In this document: positions 28,510-36,648 of the stretch, one piece after another | Numbering within the stretch: the first letter of the stretch is position 1 | Layout of the letters: each line of letters begins with the position of its first letter | Source: Gordonia humi | Lineage (GTDB): Bacteria > Actinomycetota > Actinomycetes > Mycobacteriales > Mycobacteriaceae | NCBI RefSeq assembly: GCF_014197435.1 | Contig: NZ_JACIFP010000001.1 | Location: 2,480,001-2,544,000 of the forward strand | DNA: 64,000 bases | Direction of reading: 5' to 3' | Position numbers and translations under genes: made by a program | The notes under the pieces: generated by a model | What the model was told of the DNA's origin: nothing | Database searches by the model: none | What the model saw: the letters and a program-made list of their open reading frames with translations, nothing else

Positions 28510-29196
28510 TCATCGGAGAACGGCGTCGGCCTTCTCCATCGCGGCGATCGCGGCGACGCGGTCGTCGTCGGCGCCGCGCACCCACACCAGGGCCGCGCCG
28601 TGCAGGAGCGGAGCCAGCAGATTCGCCGCGATCCCGTCGGCGTCGCGCCAGGGACGTGTCGACACGATCCGCGCGCCCGGCGTGACCGTCGACTCGGTCG
28701 AGGCGAGGGCGGCCGTCGTGACACCGTTCAACGCGAACTCGCCCGCACCCGACGGTCGGTACTGGTCGCCGTGGGTGCGGACCGACTCGCCGAAGTCGCT
28801 GACTCCGAGCGGCAGATCCCGCGCGCCCATCGCGAACGGATCGAGGGGGACCACGACGACCTCGTCCTCGTCGTGACCGTCGAGCCGGTCCCGACTCGTG
28901 AACGCGATACGAGGGTCGCCGTCGCCGTCGTCGATCAGCACGCGCGCGCCCGCCCACCAGACGCCGAGCAGTACCGCGGCGGTCTGCCAGTGCTCGGGCA
29001 GATCGACGCGGACGTCGTCGCCGGGCAGCACGCCGATCTCGTCGCGGAGGTAGTTCGCGATCTTGGCCGCCCAGTTGCCGAGGGTGGCCGCCGACAGTTC
29101 GGTGCGTTCGCCGGTTCCCTCGTCGTAGAAGGTGAGTAGCGGCCTCGCGTGGTCCGCGACGCGCCGCAGGACGATTCCGGTGAGAGTCTCGGTCAT
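28510..29196 (-). CDS. TIGR03089-family protein
   Basis: The 228-residue protein resembles the N-terminal part of an AMP-forming ligase (LTFYDEGTGERTELSAATLGNWAAKIANYLRDEIGVLPGDDVRVDLP) but stops without the catalytic and adenylation motifs of full ligases. It matches Rv3268, which also lies beside the Lcp1 gene. Its function is unknown. It starts 23 bases past the lcp1 stop, so it is probably cotranscribed with it. Confidence 0.85.
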   Translation of the reverse strand: MTETLTGIVLRRVADHARPLLTFYDEGTGERTELSAATLGNWAAKIANYLRDEIGVLPGDDVRVDLPEHWQTAAVLLGVWWAGARVLIDDGDGDPRIAFTSRDRLDGHDEDEVVVVPLDPFAMGARDLPLGVSDFGESVRTHGDQYRPSGAGEFALNGVTTAALASTESTVTPGARIVSTRPWRDADGIAANLLAPLLHGAALVWVRGADDDRVAAIAAMEKADAVLR

Positions 29197-29219
29197 GACT
29201 CCATCGTCGCCGATGCCGG

Positions 29220-30962
29220 TCAGTTGACGCAGACCGGCCCGTTCCCGTCTGCCTTGATGACCGGTTGCTTGGGCGCGGACGAGGTGGTCGACGGCGACTC
29301 CTGCGTGCTGTCGCCGCCCTGATCGCCGGTGTTCACGACGGATCCGACGCCGGTGTACGTGTTGGTGAGCGCCAGCTTCAGCTTGTCGTCCGGCAGCGAC
29401 GGGTCCTCGCGGATCTCGACGGCCCCGCCGAGGTCCTTGACCAACTGCTTGGCGCCGTCGCTGTCCTTCGACTTCGCATAGACGATCGAGTCGAACTCGT
29501 TCATCGGCTTGGTCGAGGTCTCGCCGCGCTGGTATCCGCGATCGGTGAGAAGCCGCGACACATTGCCGGCCAGACCTTCGACGGTGCCCGCGTTCACCAC
29601 GTCGACGGTGTACCCGGCGCGCGGGTTCTCCGAGTCGGTGGTCGGCTTGTTCCCGAGCAGCCGGTCGACGTACGAGTGGACCTGCGCGGTGTCGATGCCC
29701 AGGACGCTCTGCGTACCGTCGTCGCTCCACGCCTGGTCGTCGGCGATCGGGATGGTCGTGAACTTCACATTTCCGCCGGACAGGTCCTTGAGCTGTTCGG
29801 CGAATCCGATGACGTCCCAGCCGTCGTCGAGCATCACCGAGCGGGAGACGGCGTTCTGCAGTTCGCTGAGCTTGCCCGCGTCGGTGAGGGTCTGCGACGA
29901 CAGGATCTTCTGCGCCAGTGAGGCCATGTACACCTGTTGCCGGGTGATGCGGTCGAGGTCGCCGCGGGGCAGCCCGTGTCGCTGTCGGACGAAGCTCAAC
30001 GCCTGCGGACCGTCCAGAGTCTGGCGACCCTTGCGGAACCGGGCACCCGAGAGAGGCTCGCTCACCGCGTGTTTGAGACACACGTCGACTCCGCCGACCG
30101 CGTCGGTGAGCAGCGCGAAGCCGAGGAGGCCGACCTCGGCGTAGTGGTCGACGCTGACGCCGGTCAGGTTCGCCACGGTCTCGATGAGCGCTCGACGACC
30201 CGCCTTGGTTCCGGCTTCTTCGGCGTCGGCCTCGCTCTCACCGGCCTCGACCTCCTTGATCCGGACCTCCTCGCGCGTCGCACCGTAGGCGGCGTTGATC
30301 TTGCTCTTGCCCAGCCCCGGCACGTCGACGTAGGAGTCGCGCGGGATCGAGATCGCGGTGGCCGCCGACCCGTCGTTCGGGATGCGGATCAACAGGATGG
30401 TGTCGGTGCTGGTGGACACCTCGCCACTGACCCGGAGTCGGTGGAGTTCCTCCTCGGACAGGGGATTGCCCTTCGCGTCGTTGCGGGAGTCGGTGCCGAC
30501 CAGCAGGATGTCGACCGCGCCGTCGTCGTTGCCGCCGAGTTCGAGACCGCCGAGTTTGGTGACGGCGGCGTTGAGCGAGTTGACCCGACTCCACCCGAAA
30601 CCGGTGATCAACAGGACGACGACGGTCAGGATCGCGACCGCCGCCCGGCCGACGTGCTTGGCCGGGATCCCGACGATGGGACGCGCGGCCCACACGGCGA
30701 CGGCGTCGCGCAGCGTTCCGACTTCCGGACGCGGCTTCGCGGACTCGGTCGGTCTGCGTTTGCGCGGCGCGGTGTGGATCTCCTCGGACACACGACGGCG
30801 TCGCCCGTCGGTGTCGACCGGTGCGGGTCGACGCTTCTGCGGGCGCGACGGGTCGTGATCGGGTCGTCGCCGGGCCCGACCGTCGCGGGAGTCGTCGTCC
30901 CGTCCGCTCTCGCGTCGCTGATCCACGTGCTGGTCGATCCCTTCGTGTCGCTGCAGCCGCAT
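29220..30962 (-). CDS. lcp1: LytR-CpsA-Psr protein, Lcp1-type arabinogalactan ligase
   Basis: The 580-residue protein joins arabinogalactan to peptidoglycan at the outer face of the membrane. It has an Arg-rich cytoplasmic N-terminus of about 100 residues, a membrane helix at about 107-122 and the LCP catalytic domain (DILLVGTDSRNDAKG, STDTILLIRIPNDGSAATAISIPRDSYVDVPG, QALSFVRQRHGLPRGDLDRITRQQ). A LytR_C domain (YTVDVVNAGTVEGLAGNVSRLLTDRGY) and a Ser/Thr-rich tail end it. It corresponds to Rv3267. The ATG at 30962 is chosen because the open frame further up runs into the divergent rmlD gene. Confidence 0.9.
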   Translation of the reverse strand: MRLQRHEGIDQHVDQRRESGRDDDSRDGRARRRPDHDPSRPQKRRPAPVDTDGRRRRVSEEIHTAPRKRRPTESAKPRPEVGTLRDAVAVWAARPIVGIPAKHVGRAAVAILTVVVLLITGFGWSRVNSLNAAVTKLGGLELGGNDDGAVDILLVGTDSRNDAKGNPLSEEELHRLRVSGEVSTSTDTILLIRIPNDGSAATAISIPRDSYVDVPGLGKSKINAAYGATREEVRIKEVEAGESEADAEEAGTKAGRRALIETVANLTGVSVDHYAEVGLLGFALLTDAVGGVDVCLKHAVSEPLSGARFRKGRQTLDGPQALSFVRQRHGLPRGDLDRITRQQVYMASLAQKILSSQTLTDAGKLSELQNAVSRSVMLDDGWDVIGFAEQLKDLSGGNVKFTTIPIADDQAWSDDGTQSVLGIDTAQVHSYVDRLLGNKPTTDSENPRAGYTVDVVNAGTVEGLAGNVSRLLTDRGYQRGETSTKPMNEFDSIVYAKSKDSDGAKQLVKDLGGAVEIREDPSLPDDKLKLALTNTYTGVGSVVNTGDQGGDSTQESPSTTSSAPKQPVIKADGNGPVCVN

Positions 30963-31038
30963 CTGGAGAGGAGGCTCCCGGACGAGGATACTGGCGTGGC
31001 GCGGGTCGATCCGGGAAGCGCGCCCGGCGTGGGGCACC

Positions 31039-31953
31039 ATGGTCGCTGTGAGTTCCCTGACGACGGTGTACGTGATCGGCGCGGCGGGCCAGCTGGGCAC
31101 CGCCCTACTGCGCTCGCCCGCCGTACCCGGTGGAGCGACGGTCCGCGGTCTCGGGTCGACGGACGTCGACATCACATCGGCGGCGAGTGTCGACCGGGCG
31201 CTCGCCGATCTGCGCGCGGGCGACGTGGTGATCAATGCCGCGGCGTTCACCGACGTCGACCGAGCCGAGACCGCGCCCGAGGACGCCTACGCGGTGAACG
31301 CCGACGGCGCGGGGAATCTCGCGCGGGCGGCCGCGCGCGCGGCCGCGGAACTGATCCACGTCTCCACCGACTACGTGTTCGCGTCGGCCGCACCGCATCG
31401 GCCGCTCGAACCCGACGACCTCGCCGACGACGCGCGGGCTGCCACGGTCTACGGGTCGAGTAAGCGAGCGGGGGAGCGCGCGGTGCTGGCGGCGCATCCC
31501 GCGGCGCTGATCGTGCGGACCGCGTGGGTGTTCACCGGTGTCCCTCCGGTCCGTGACTTCGTCACCACCATGACCCGGCTCGCCGCCGACGGCGCCTCCC
31601 CGAACGTCGTCGACGATCAGCGGGGCTCGCCGACGTACGCGCCCGACCTCGCGGCGGGTCTGTGGGAGTTGACGGGTCATCTGATCGGCGGTCGATCGGT
31701 CGAGCGGCGCGTTCTACATGGGACGAACGCCGGAGAGGCGACGTGGTGTGACCTCGCTCGCGCCGTCTTCGCCGCTGTCGGAGCCGATCCAGATCGCGTG
31801 AATCCTTGCACCACAGCGGAATTCCCGCGTCCTGCGGCACGTCCGGCGTATTCGGTGCTGTCGAACGAGAGTTGGCTCGCCGCCGGTCTCACCCCGCTGC
31901 GCGACTGGCGCGCGGCGCTGTCGGACGCGCTCGGCGCCGCGCGTTCGGGTTAG
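31039..31953 (+). CDS. rmlD: dTDP-4-dehydrorhamnose reductase RmlD
   Basis: The 304-residue NADPH enzyme makes dTDP-L-rhamnose, the donor for the rhamnose of the arabinogalactan linker. Motifs are VIGAAGQLGTALL (nucleotide binding), NAAAFTDVDRAE, STDYVF and the catalytic YGSSKRAGE. It matches Rv3266c. A GTG 9 bases inside the ATG is a possible alternative start. The stop TAG is followed 9 bases later by wbbL. Confidence 0.93.
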   Translation: MVAVSSLTTVYVIGAAGQLGTALLRSPAVPGGATVRGLGSTDVDITSAASVDRALADLRAGDVVINAAAFTDVDRAETAPEDAYAVNADGAGNLARAAARAAAELIHVSTDYVFASAAPHRPLEPDDLADDARAATVYGSSKRAGERAVLAAHPAALIVRTAWVFTGVPPVRDFVTTMTRLAADGASPNVVDDQRGSPTYAPDLAAGLWELTGHLIGGRSVERRVLHGTNAGEATWCDLARAVFAAVGADPDRVNPCTTAEFPRPAARPAYSVLSNESWLAAGLTPLRDWRAALSDALGAARSG

Positions 31954-31962
31954 TCTGTCGCG

Positions 31963-32835
31963 GTGACTGCTCCTTTCGGGGTGGTCACCGTGACGTACTC
32001 GTCCGGTGACTACCTGCACAACTTCCTCCGCACGCTCGGCGACGCGTCGGTCCACACGCCGCCGGTCGTCATCGCCGACAACGGCTCGGACGACGGCGCA
32101 CCGGAGAAGGCCGCGGCCGAGTACGACAACGTGACGCTGGTGCACACCGGCGGAAACATCGGATACGGCGCCGCCATGAACCGCGGCGTCGCCGAACTCG
32201 ATCCGGACATCGAGTTCGTGGTGATCGCCAATCCGGACGTCGAGTGGTCGCCGGGCTCCCTGGACGAGCTCCTCGCCGCAGCGCAGCGGTGGCCGCGCGC
32301 GGCCAGCCTCGGTCCGCTCGTCACCGAACTCGACGGCTCGGTGTATCCCTCCGCCCGCGCCGTGCCGAACCTGATCTCGGGGACCGGGCACGCGGTGCTC
32401 GGCGCGGTCTGGCCGAACAACCCGTGGACACAGGCGTATCGCGACGACGATCCGGCGGGGGTCGAACGCCCCGTCGGATGGCTGTCGGGATCGTGTCTGC
32501 TGGTACGCCGCAGCGCATTCGACAGCGTCGACGGCTTCGACTCGCGCTACTTCATGTTCATGGAGGACGTCGACCTCGGCGATCGCTTCGGTCGTGCGGG
32601 GTGGCTCAACGTCTACGTGCCGGGTGCGCGGGTGCTGCACGCCAAGAGCCACTCGGTCAGCAGGCATCCGGAGAAGATGATCCCAGCGCACCACGCGAGC
32701 GCCTACCGGTTCAACGCCGATCGGAACCCGGGGCCGCTGCGTGCTCCGCTGCGGCTGGCCCTGCGTGCCGGTCTGGCCGTCCGCTCGAAGATCGCCGTCG
32801 CCGCGGCCCTGCGCGAACAGCGTCGCGCGGGCTGA
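31963..32835 (+). CDS. wbbL: Rhamnosyltransferase WbbL
   Basis: The 290-residue GT2-family enzyme transfers rhamnose from dTDP-rhamnose to decaprenyl-diphospho-GlcNAc, forming the linker between peptidoglycan and arabinogalactan. It begins GVVTVTYSSGDYLHNFL and has the donor-binding VVIANPDVEWSPGSL and the FMFMEDVDLGDRFGRAGW acceptor-side motif. The GTG start is 9 bases after the rmlD stop. The sequence TAGTCT, which includes the rmlD stop, lies 6 bases before it and could drive an internal leaderless transcript. It matches Rv3265c. Confidence 0.93.
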   Translation: MTAPFGVVTVTYSSGDYLHNFLRTLGDASVHTPPVVIADNGSDDGAPEKAAAEYDNVTLVHTGGNIGYGAAMNRGVAELDPDIEFVVIANPDVEWSPGSLDELLAAAQRWPRAASLGPLVTELDGSVYPSARAVPNLISGTGHAVLGAVWPNNPWTQAYRDDDPAGVERPVGWLSGSCLLVRRSAFDSVDGFDSRYFMFMEDVDLGDRFGRAGWLNVYVPGARVLHAKSHSVSRHPEKMIPAHHASAYRFNADRNPGPLRAPLRLALRAGLAVRSKIAVAAALREQRRAG

Positions 32836-32874
32836 CGGCCACGCATTCGAACGTCCATGTCGAAAGGAAAATCT

Positions 32875-33948
32875 GTGGCACCGTCTGTTCAGGCACTGGT
32901 CCTCGTCGGTGGCAAGGGCACCCGGTTGCGTCCGCTGACGCTGTCCGCGCCCAAGCCGATGCTCCCCACCGCGGGGCAGCCGTTCCTCACGCATCTGCTC
33001 GCGCGGATCCGGGAGGCGGGGATCACCGACGTGGTGCTCGGCACGTCGTTCAAGGCCGAGGTCTTCGAGGAGTACTACGGCGACGGGTCGTCGCTCGGGC
33101 TGAACCTGACCTATGTGACCGAGGACCAGCCGCTGGGCACCGGCGGCGGCATCCGGAACGTGTACGACTCGCTGACCGCGGACACGATTCTGGTGTTCAA
33201 CGGCGATGTACTGGGCGGCACCGACATCCGCGACGTGGTCACCACACACTCCGAGTCGGGTGCCGAAGTGACCCTGCACCTGGTGAAGGTCAGCGATCCG
33301 CGGGCGTTCGGCTGCGTGCCGACCGACGCCTCGGGTCGGGTCACCGCGTTCCTGGAGAAGACCCAGGATCCGCCGACCAATCAGATCAACGCCGGAACGT
33401 ACGTGTTCGATCGCCGCGTGATCGGGGAGATCCCGGTCGGTCGACCGGTGTCGGTGGAGCGCGAGGTGTTCCCGTCGCTCCTGGCACAGGGACGTCACAT
33501 CCACGCGCACGTCGACAACGCCTATTGGCGGGACATGGGCACGCCCGAGGACTTCGTGCGAGGCAGCGCCGATCTGGTCCGCGGAATCGCGCCGTCGCCG
33601 ATCATCGCGCAGCGGTGCGGCGAGGCACTCGTGCTCGACGACGCCGACGTCGCCGCGAACGCGGTCCTGATCGGCGGCACCGTCGTAGGGCGGGGCGCGA
33701 CAGTCGGCAGCGGCGCCCGGCTCGACGGCGCCGTCGTCTTCGACGGGGCGATGGTCGAGGCCGGTGCCGTGGTGGAGCGCAGCATCGTCGGCTTCGGCGC
33801 CCGGGTCGGTGCGGGTGCGCTGGTACGCGACACCGTGATCGGCGACCGCGCGTCCATCGGCGCCCGTTGCGAGCTGCTGCGCGGCGCACGCGTGTGGCCG
33901 GAGATCCAGATCCCCGACGGCGGCGTCCGGTTCTCCACGGATGTGTGA
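32875..33948 (+). CDS. manB: Mannose-1-phosphate guanylyltransferase-type nucleotidyltransferase ManB
   Basis: The 357-residue protein has a nucleotidyltransferase domain (LVLVGGKGTRLRPLTLSAPKPMLP, FNGDVLGGTD, GTPEDFVRGSADLV) and a C-terminal left-handed beta-helix of hexapeptide repeats (VLIGGTVVGRGATVGSGARLDGAVV). It matches Rv3264c, annotated as GDP-mannose pyrophosphorylase; the sugar-nucleotide specificity is not proved by sequence. The GTG at 32875 (MAPSVQALVLVGG) is chosen because AAAGGA lies 8 bases upstream. An ATG 18 bases earlier lacks a site. Confidence 0.92.
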   Translation: MAPSVQALVLVGGKGTRLRPLTLSAPKPMLPTAGQPFLTHLLARIREAGITDVVLGTSFKAEVFEEYYGDGSSLGLNLTYVTEDQPLGTGGGIRNVYDSLTADTILVFNGDVLGGTDIRDVVTTHSESGAEVTLHLVKVSDPRAFGCVPTDASGRVTAFLEKTQDPPTNQINAGTYVFDRRVIGEIPVGRPVSVEREVFPSLLAQGRHIHAHVDNAYWRDMGTPEDFVRGSADLVRGIAPSPIIAQRCGEALVLDDADVAANAVLIGGTVVGRGATVGSGARLDGAVVFDGAMVEAGAVVERSIVGFGARVGAGALVRDTVIGDRASIGARCELLRGARVWPEIQIPDGGVRFSTDV

Positions 33949-33960
33949 ACGGGCCGACCG

Positions 33961-34608
33961 TCAGCGCGACGGGGTGCCCTGGACGTCCTCTCCCCACGCC
34001 TGGGCGGGGACGTCACGATCGGCGACGACCTCGTCGCCGGCCAGCCGGTAGTTCACCACGACGGGCCCGCCGGTCGGATTCGCCGTCGCGTCGCCGGGGC
34101 CGAGCCACCGGTAGGTGACCGACACCGACGAGTTCGACCAGGCTGTGACCTGGGAGAACGCCGTCTCATGCTCGGTGTCGTAGCGGACGAATCCGTTCGC
34201 GTCGAAGAAGAGGACGCGCGTCGGTGAGCTTCCGGTGCCCTGGTCGAGGACGGCGTCGACCCACATCAGGTCCGGGCACGAGCCGACGGGCGCGTCGGTG
34301 TGCTTGTCGGCGACGATGCCGCGTCCGTAGAACGTGCCGATGCCGGCGAGGGCCTCGGTGACGACGGGGGAGTTCGGATCGAGGCACCGGCCGTCGCCCG
34401 CGGTGGCCGGAGTGACCGGGTCCGCCGCGGGGCTGGTCGTATCCGGCGCGTCGGATACGACCGTCGATGTCTGGGTCTGCGTCTGGGTCAGGGTCTGCGT
34501 CGTGGTGGCGGGCGTGGTCTGTGCCGAGGCGTCATCGGCGGTGTGACATCCGGCGACGCCCACGACGACGGCGGCCGCCGACACGGCGGCTGCGATGGAC
34601 TTGTTCAT
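33961..34608 (-). CDS. LppP/LprE-like lipoprotein
   Basis: The 215-residue protein has a signal peptide with a lipobox (GVAGC, Cys21) and then a Thr/Gln-rich spacer with repeated TQT units (TLTQTQTQTSTVV). A C-terminal domain follows with CLDPNSPVVTEALAGI and RVLFFDANGFVRYDTEHETAFSQVTAWSNSSVSVTYRWL. This resembles the LppP/LprE lipoprotein family of mycobacteria. Its function is unknown. It has AGGGAGG upstream, preceded directly by a 12-base tandem repeat. It converges on manB. Confidence 0.75.
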   Translation of the reverse strand: MNKSIAAAVSAAAVVVGVAGCHTADDASAQTTPATTTQTLTQTQTQTSTVVSDAPDTTSPAADPVTPATAGDGRCLDPNSPVVTEALAGIGTFYGRGIVADKHTDAPVGSCPDLMWVDAVLDQGTGSSPTRVLFFDANGFVRYDTEHETAFSQVTAWSNSSVSVTYRWLGPGDATANPTGGPVVVNYRLAGDEVVADRDVPAQAWGEDVQGTPSR

Positions 34609-34619
34609 GGTGCCTCCCT

Positions 34620-34643
34620 TGATCGTTCGTCTGATCGTTCGTC
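34620..34643 (-). repeat. 12-base tandem repeat upstream of the lipoprotein gene
   Basis: TGATCGTTCGTC occurs twice back to back, exactly, 11 bases upstream of the LppP/LprE-like start. It is in the 5' leader position, where it could bind a regulator or simply be slippage. Confidence 0.6.
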
Positions 34644-34713
34644 ACCGGGTCCGTCGGTTGCGACGAGAGAGGCGTTAAGCGCGTGTCGGTCGAACGACTG
34701 ACGCGACCGGCTG

Positions 34714-35364
34714 TCAGCGGGCCTTCGCGGCGGCGAGGAGGCCGGTGCCGACCGGAACGATGGCGGGTAGGAAACGGTCGTCCTCGGCGACGATGGTCGC
34801 CGCCTCGCGTGCGGCGAGAGTGCGCGGATCGGCGGCGTCGCGGTCGTCGATGGTGCCGTCGGCCGATGCGTTGTTGACCACGAGCAGCCCGCCGGGCCGC
34901 AGGATTCGGACCGACTCGGCGACGAACGTCGGATACGACAGCGGGGGACCGTCCACGAAGACCAGATCGTACGATTCGTCGGCGAGACGAGTCAGCACGT
35001 CGGTGGGGGCGCCGTTGATGAGTCGGGTGCGGCCGGGCGCTATCTCGGCGTCGGCGAAGGTCTCGCGTGCGGCGCGGTGGTGCTCGGCCTCCGGATCGAT
35101 GGTGGTCAGAATGCCGGTGGACGGCATACCGGCCAACAGCCACAGACTGCTGACACCGACCCCGGTCCCGATCTCCACGACGTGTTCGGCGTTCGCGGTG
35201 CGCGCCAGCAGTGACAGGAGCGCTCCGGTGGCGGGGCTGACGGCGCGAGCACCCAACTCCTCGCCGCGCAGACGGGCCCCGGTCATCGCGTCGTCCTCGA
35301 TGATCGCGGCCTCGGCGTACGCGTTGAGCCGGTCGGTGGTCTGCGCGGGCGTCTCGTCAGTCAT
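34714..35364 (-). CDS. SAM-dependent O-methyltransferase (Rv1220c-like)
   Basis: The 216-residue protein has a class I methyltransferase fold: [19 protein letters not shown] (SAM loop), [33 protein letters not shown] and a C-terminal LLAAAKAR. Relatives methylate catechol-like oxygens with a metal ion; the substrate is unknown. It is divergent from sigE, the same arrangement as Rv1220c-Rv1221. The ATG at 35364 ([10 protein letters not shown]) is where family similarity starts. Confidence 0.9.
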   Translation of the reverse strand: MTDETPAQTTDRLNAYAEAAIIEDDAMTGARLRGEELGARAVSPATGALLSLLARTANAEHVVEIGTGVGVSSLWLLAGMPSTGILTTIDPEAEHHRAARETFADAEIAPGRTRLINGAPTDVLTRLADESYDLVFVDGPPLSYPTFVAESVRILRPGGLLVVNNASADGTIDDRDAADPRTLAAREAATIVAEDDRFLPAIVPVGTGLLAAAKAR

Positions 35365-35490
35365 GTGAACGAGGGTGCCACAACGGTGCTGACCAGGTAT
35401 CAACCAGTGGCGATTCGCATCCTCAGGAAACACACAGGGCGCTCTGGGGTGTGCCACATTCGGATGAGGAATGGTTCAAGTCGATGGCTT

Positions 35491-35516
35491 GGAATTTCGA
35501 TCGCACCGCAGACGTT
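35491..35516 (+). promoter_or_regulatory. ECF-type promoter upstream of sigE
   Basis: GGAAT (35491-35495) and CGTT (35513-35516) are 17 bases apart, matching the GGAAc-N16-18-CGTT pattern recognised by mycobacterial SigE and SigH. Transcription would start near 35,523, upstream of the chosen sigE ATG at 35580. This would give SigE autoregulation or SigH input, as known for M. tuberculosis sigE. Confidence 0.5.
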
Positions 35517-35579
35517 GCACATGCACAGACGATTCGTTCTGTCGGCGATTCTGCGAAGGAAGGAACTGGCGCGCTACCG

Positions 35580-36206
35580 ATGAGTCTGCACACCACGACC
35601 GATGTCGAACCGACCGCCCGTGATTCGTTCCGCGGGACGGCGGGTTTCGATGCCACCGGCGACAAGAACCTGATGCCGTCATGGGACGAACTCGTCGCCG
35701 AGCACGCGGACCGCGTGTACCGTCTCGCATTCCGCCTCGCCGGAAACCAGCACGACGCCGAGGACCTCACCCAGGAGACCTTCATTCGGGTGTTCCGGTC
35801 GCTGACCAACTACAAGCCCGGCACGTTCGAGGGCTGGCTGCACCGCATCACCACCAACCTGTTCCTGGACATGGTTCGTCGTCGCGCCAAGATCCGCATG
35901 GAGGCGTTGGAGCCGACGTACGAGAAGATCCCGACCGACACGCCCGACCCGCAGCAGGCGTACGCCGATGCGAACCTGGGCAAGGACCTGCAGGACGCTC
36001 TCGACTCGCTCGCTCCCGAGTTCCGCGCCGCGATCGTCCTGTGCGACATCGAGGGACTCTCGTACGAGGAGGTCGGCGCGACGCTCGGCGTCAAGATGGG
36101 CACCGTTCGCAGCCGCATTCACCGCGGCCGACAGGGCATCCGCGAGTTCCTCGCCGCACGGGGGCACACCGACAGTCGTTCGGTCGCCGTCGCCAGTGAG
36201 GTCTGA
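35580..36206 (+). CDS. sigE: ECF sigma factor SigE
   Basis: The 208-residue (from the chosen start) extracytoplasmic-function sigma factor directs transcription of envelope-stress genes. Region 2 is [41 protein letters not shown] with the [17 protein letters not shown] part. Region 4 is [40 protein letters not shown]. The frame is open upstream to a GTG at 35451 and an ATG at 35484. M. tuberculosis SigE also has several starts, so longer forms are possible. The ATG at 35580 matches the shortest M. tuberculosis form and lies downstream of the ECF promoter. Confidence 0.94.
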   Translation: MSLHTTTDVEPTARDSFRGTAGFDATGDKNLMPSWDELVAEHADRVYRLAFRLAGNQHDAEDLTQETFIRVFRSLTNYKPGTFEGWLHRITTNLFLDMVRRRAKIRMEALEPTYEKIPTDTPDPQQAYADANLGKDLQDALDSLAPEFRAAIVLCDIEGLSYEEVGATLGVKMGTVRSRIHRGRQGIREFLAARGHTDSRSVAVASEV

Positions 36207-36276
36207 TCGCGTAAGCTGGGCCCGACGAGATCACGGTGGGCCGCGCAGCGGCCGTCGAGTGGAAGGGGCGCCGCCT

Positions 36277-36645
36277 GTGGGTCTGGGGCACGTACGTCGT
36301 TCGTCCGGTCGCCTGTGGGCGCCCGCATCCGGCTCTATCGTCCCGAACCCGGAGCACCGGCCCCGCCAGGAGTTCGCCGCCACCGAACACTTGTCGATCG
36401 AGGCCGTCGTCGCCTATGTCGACAGCGAACTGTCGCCGACCGCGGCGCACCGCGCCGACGCGCATCTGGCCGCATGCCCACACTGCGTGGACGAGGTCGC
36501 CAGCCAGGCGCGTGCGCGATCGCTGCTGCGTGCGGGCGACGACATGAGCGCACCGCCGTCGCTGCTCGGGCAGCTCAGCCAGATACCCACGCGGGAGATC
36601 GACATGCGTCGTGCCGCCGGCCGGTCGAATCGCCGGGGCCGCTGA
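36277..36645 (+). CDS. rseA: Anti-sigma factor RseA
   Basis: The 122-residue protein is expected to hold SigE inactive. It has the zinc-binding anti-sigma pattern HLAACPHC (HxxxCxxC) after the conserved EHLSIEAVVAYVDSELS helix. A short tail (LLGQLSQIPTREIDM) follows. It is about 30 residues shorter than the M. tuberculosis protein, which has a Gly/Ser-rich tail. In that species RseA is redox-sensitive and degraded after phosphorylation by PknB. The GTG start at 36277 has a GGAAGGGG site. No membrane helix is present. Confidence 0.87.
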   Translation: MGLGHVRRSSGRLWAPASGSIVPNPEHRPRQEFAATEHLSIEAVVAYVDSELSPTAAHRADAHLAACPHCVDEVASQARARSLLRAGDDMSAPPSLLGQLSQIPTREIDMRRAAGRSNRRGR

Positions 36646-36648
36646 CTC

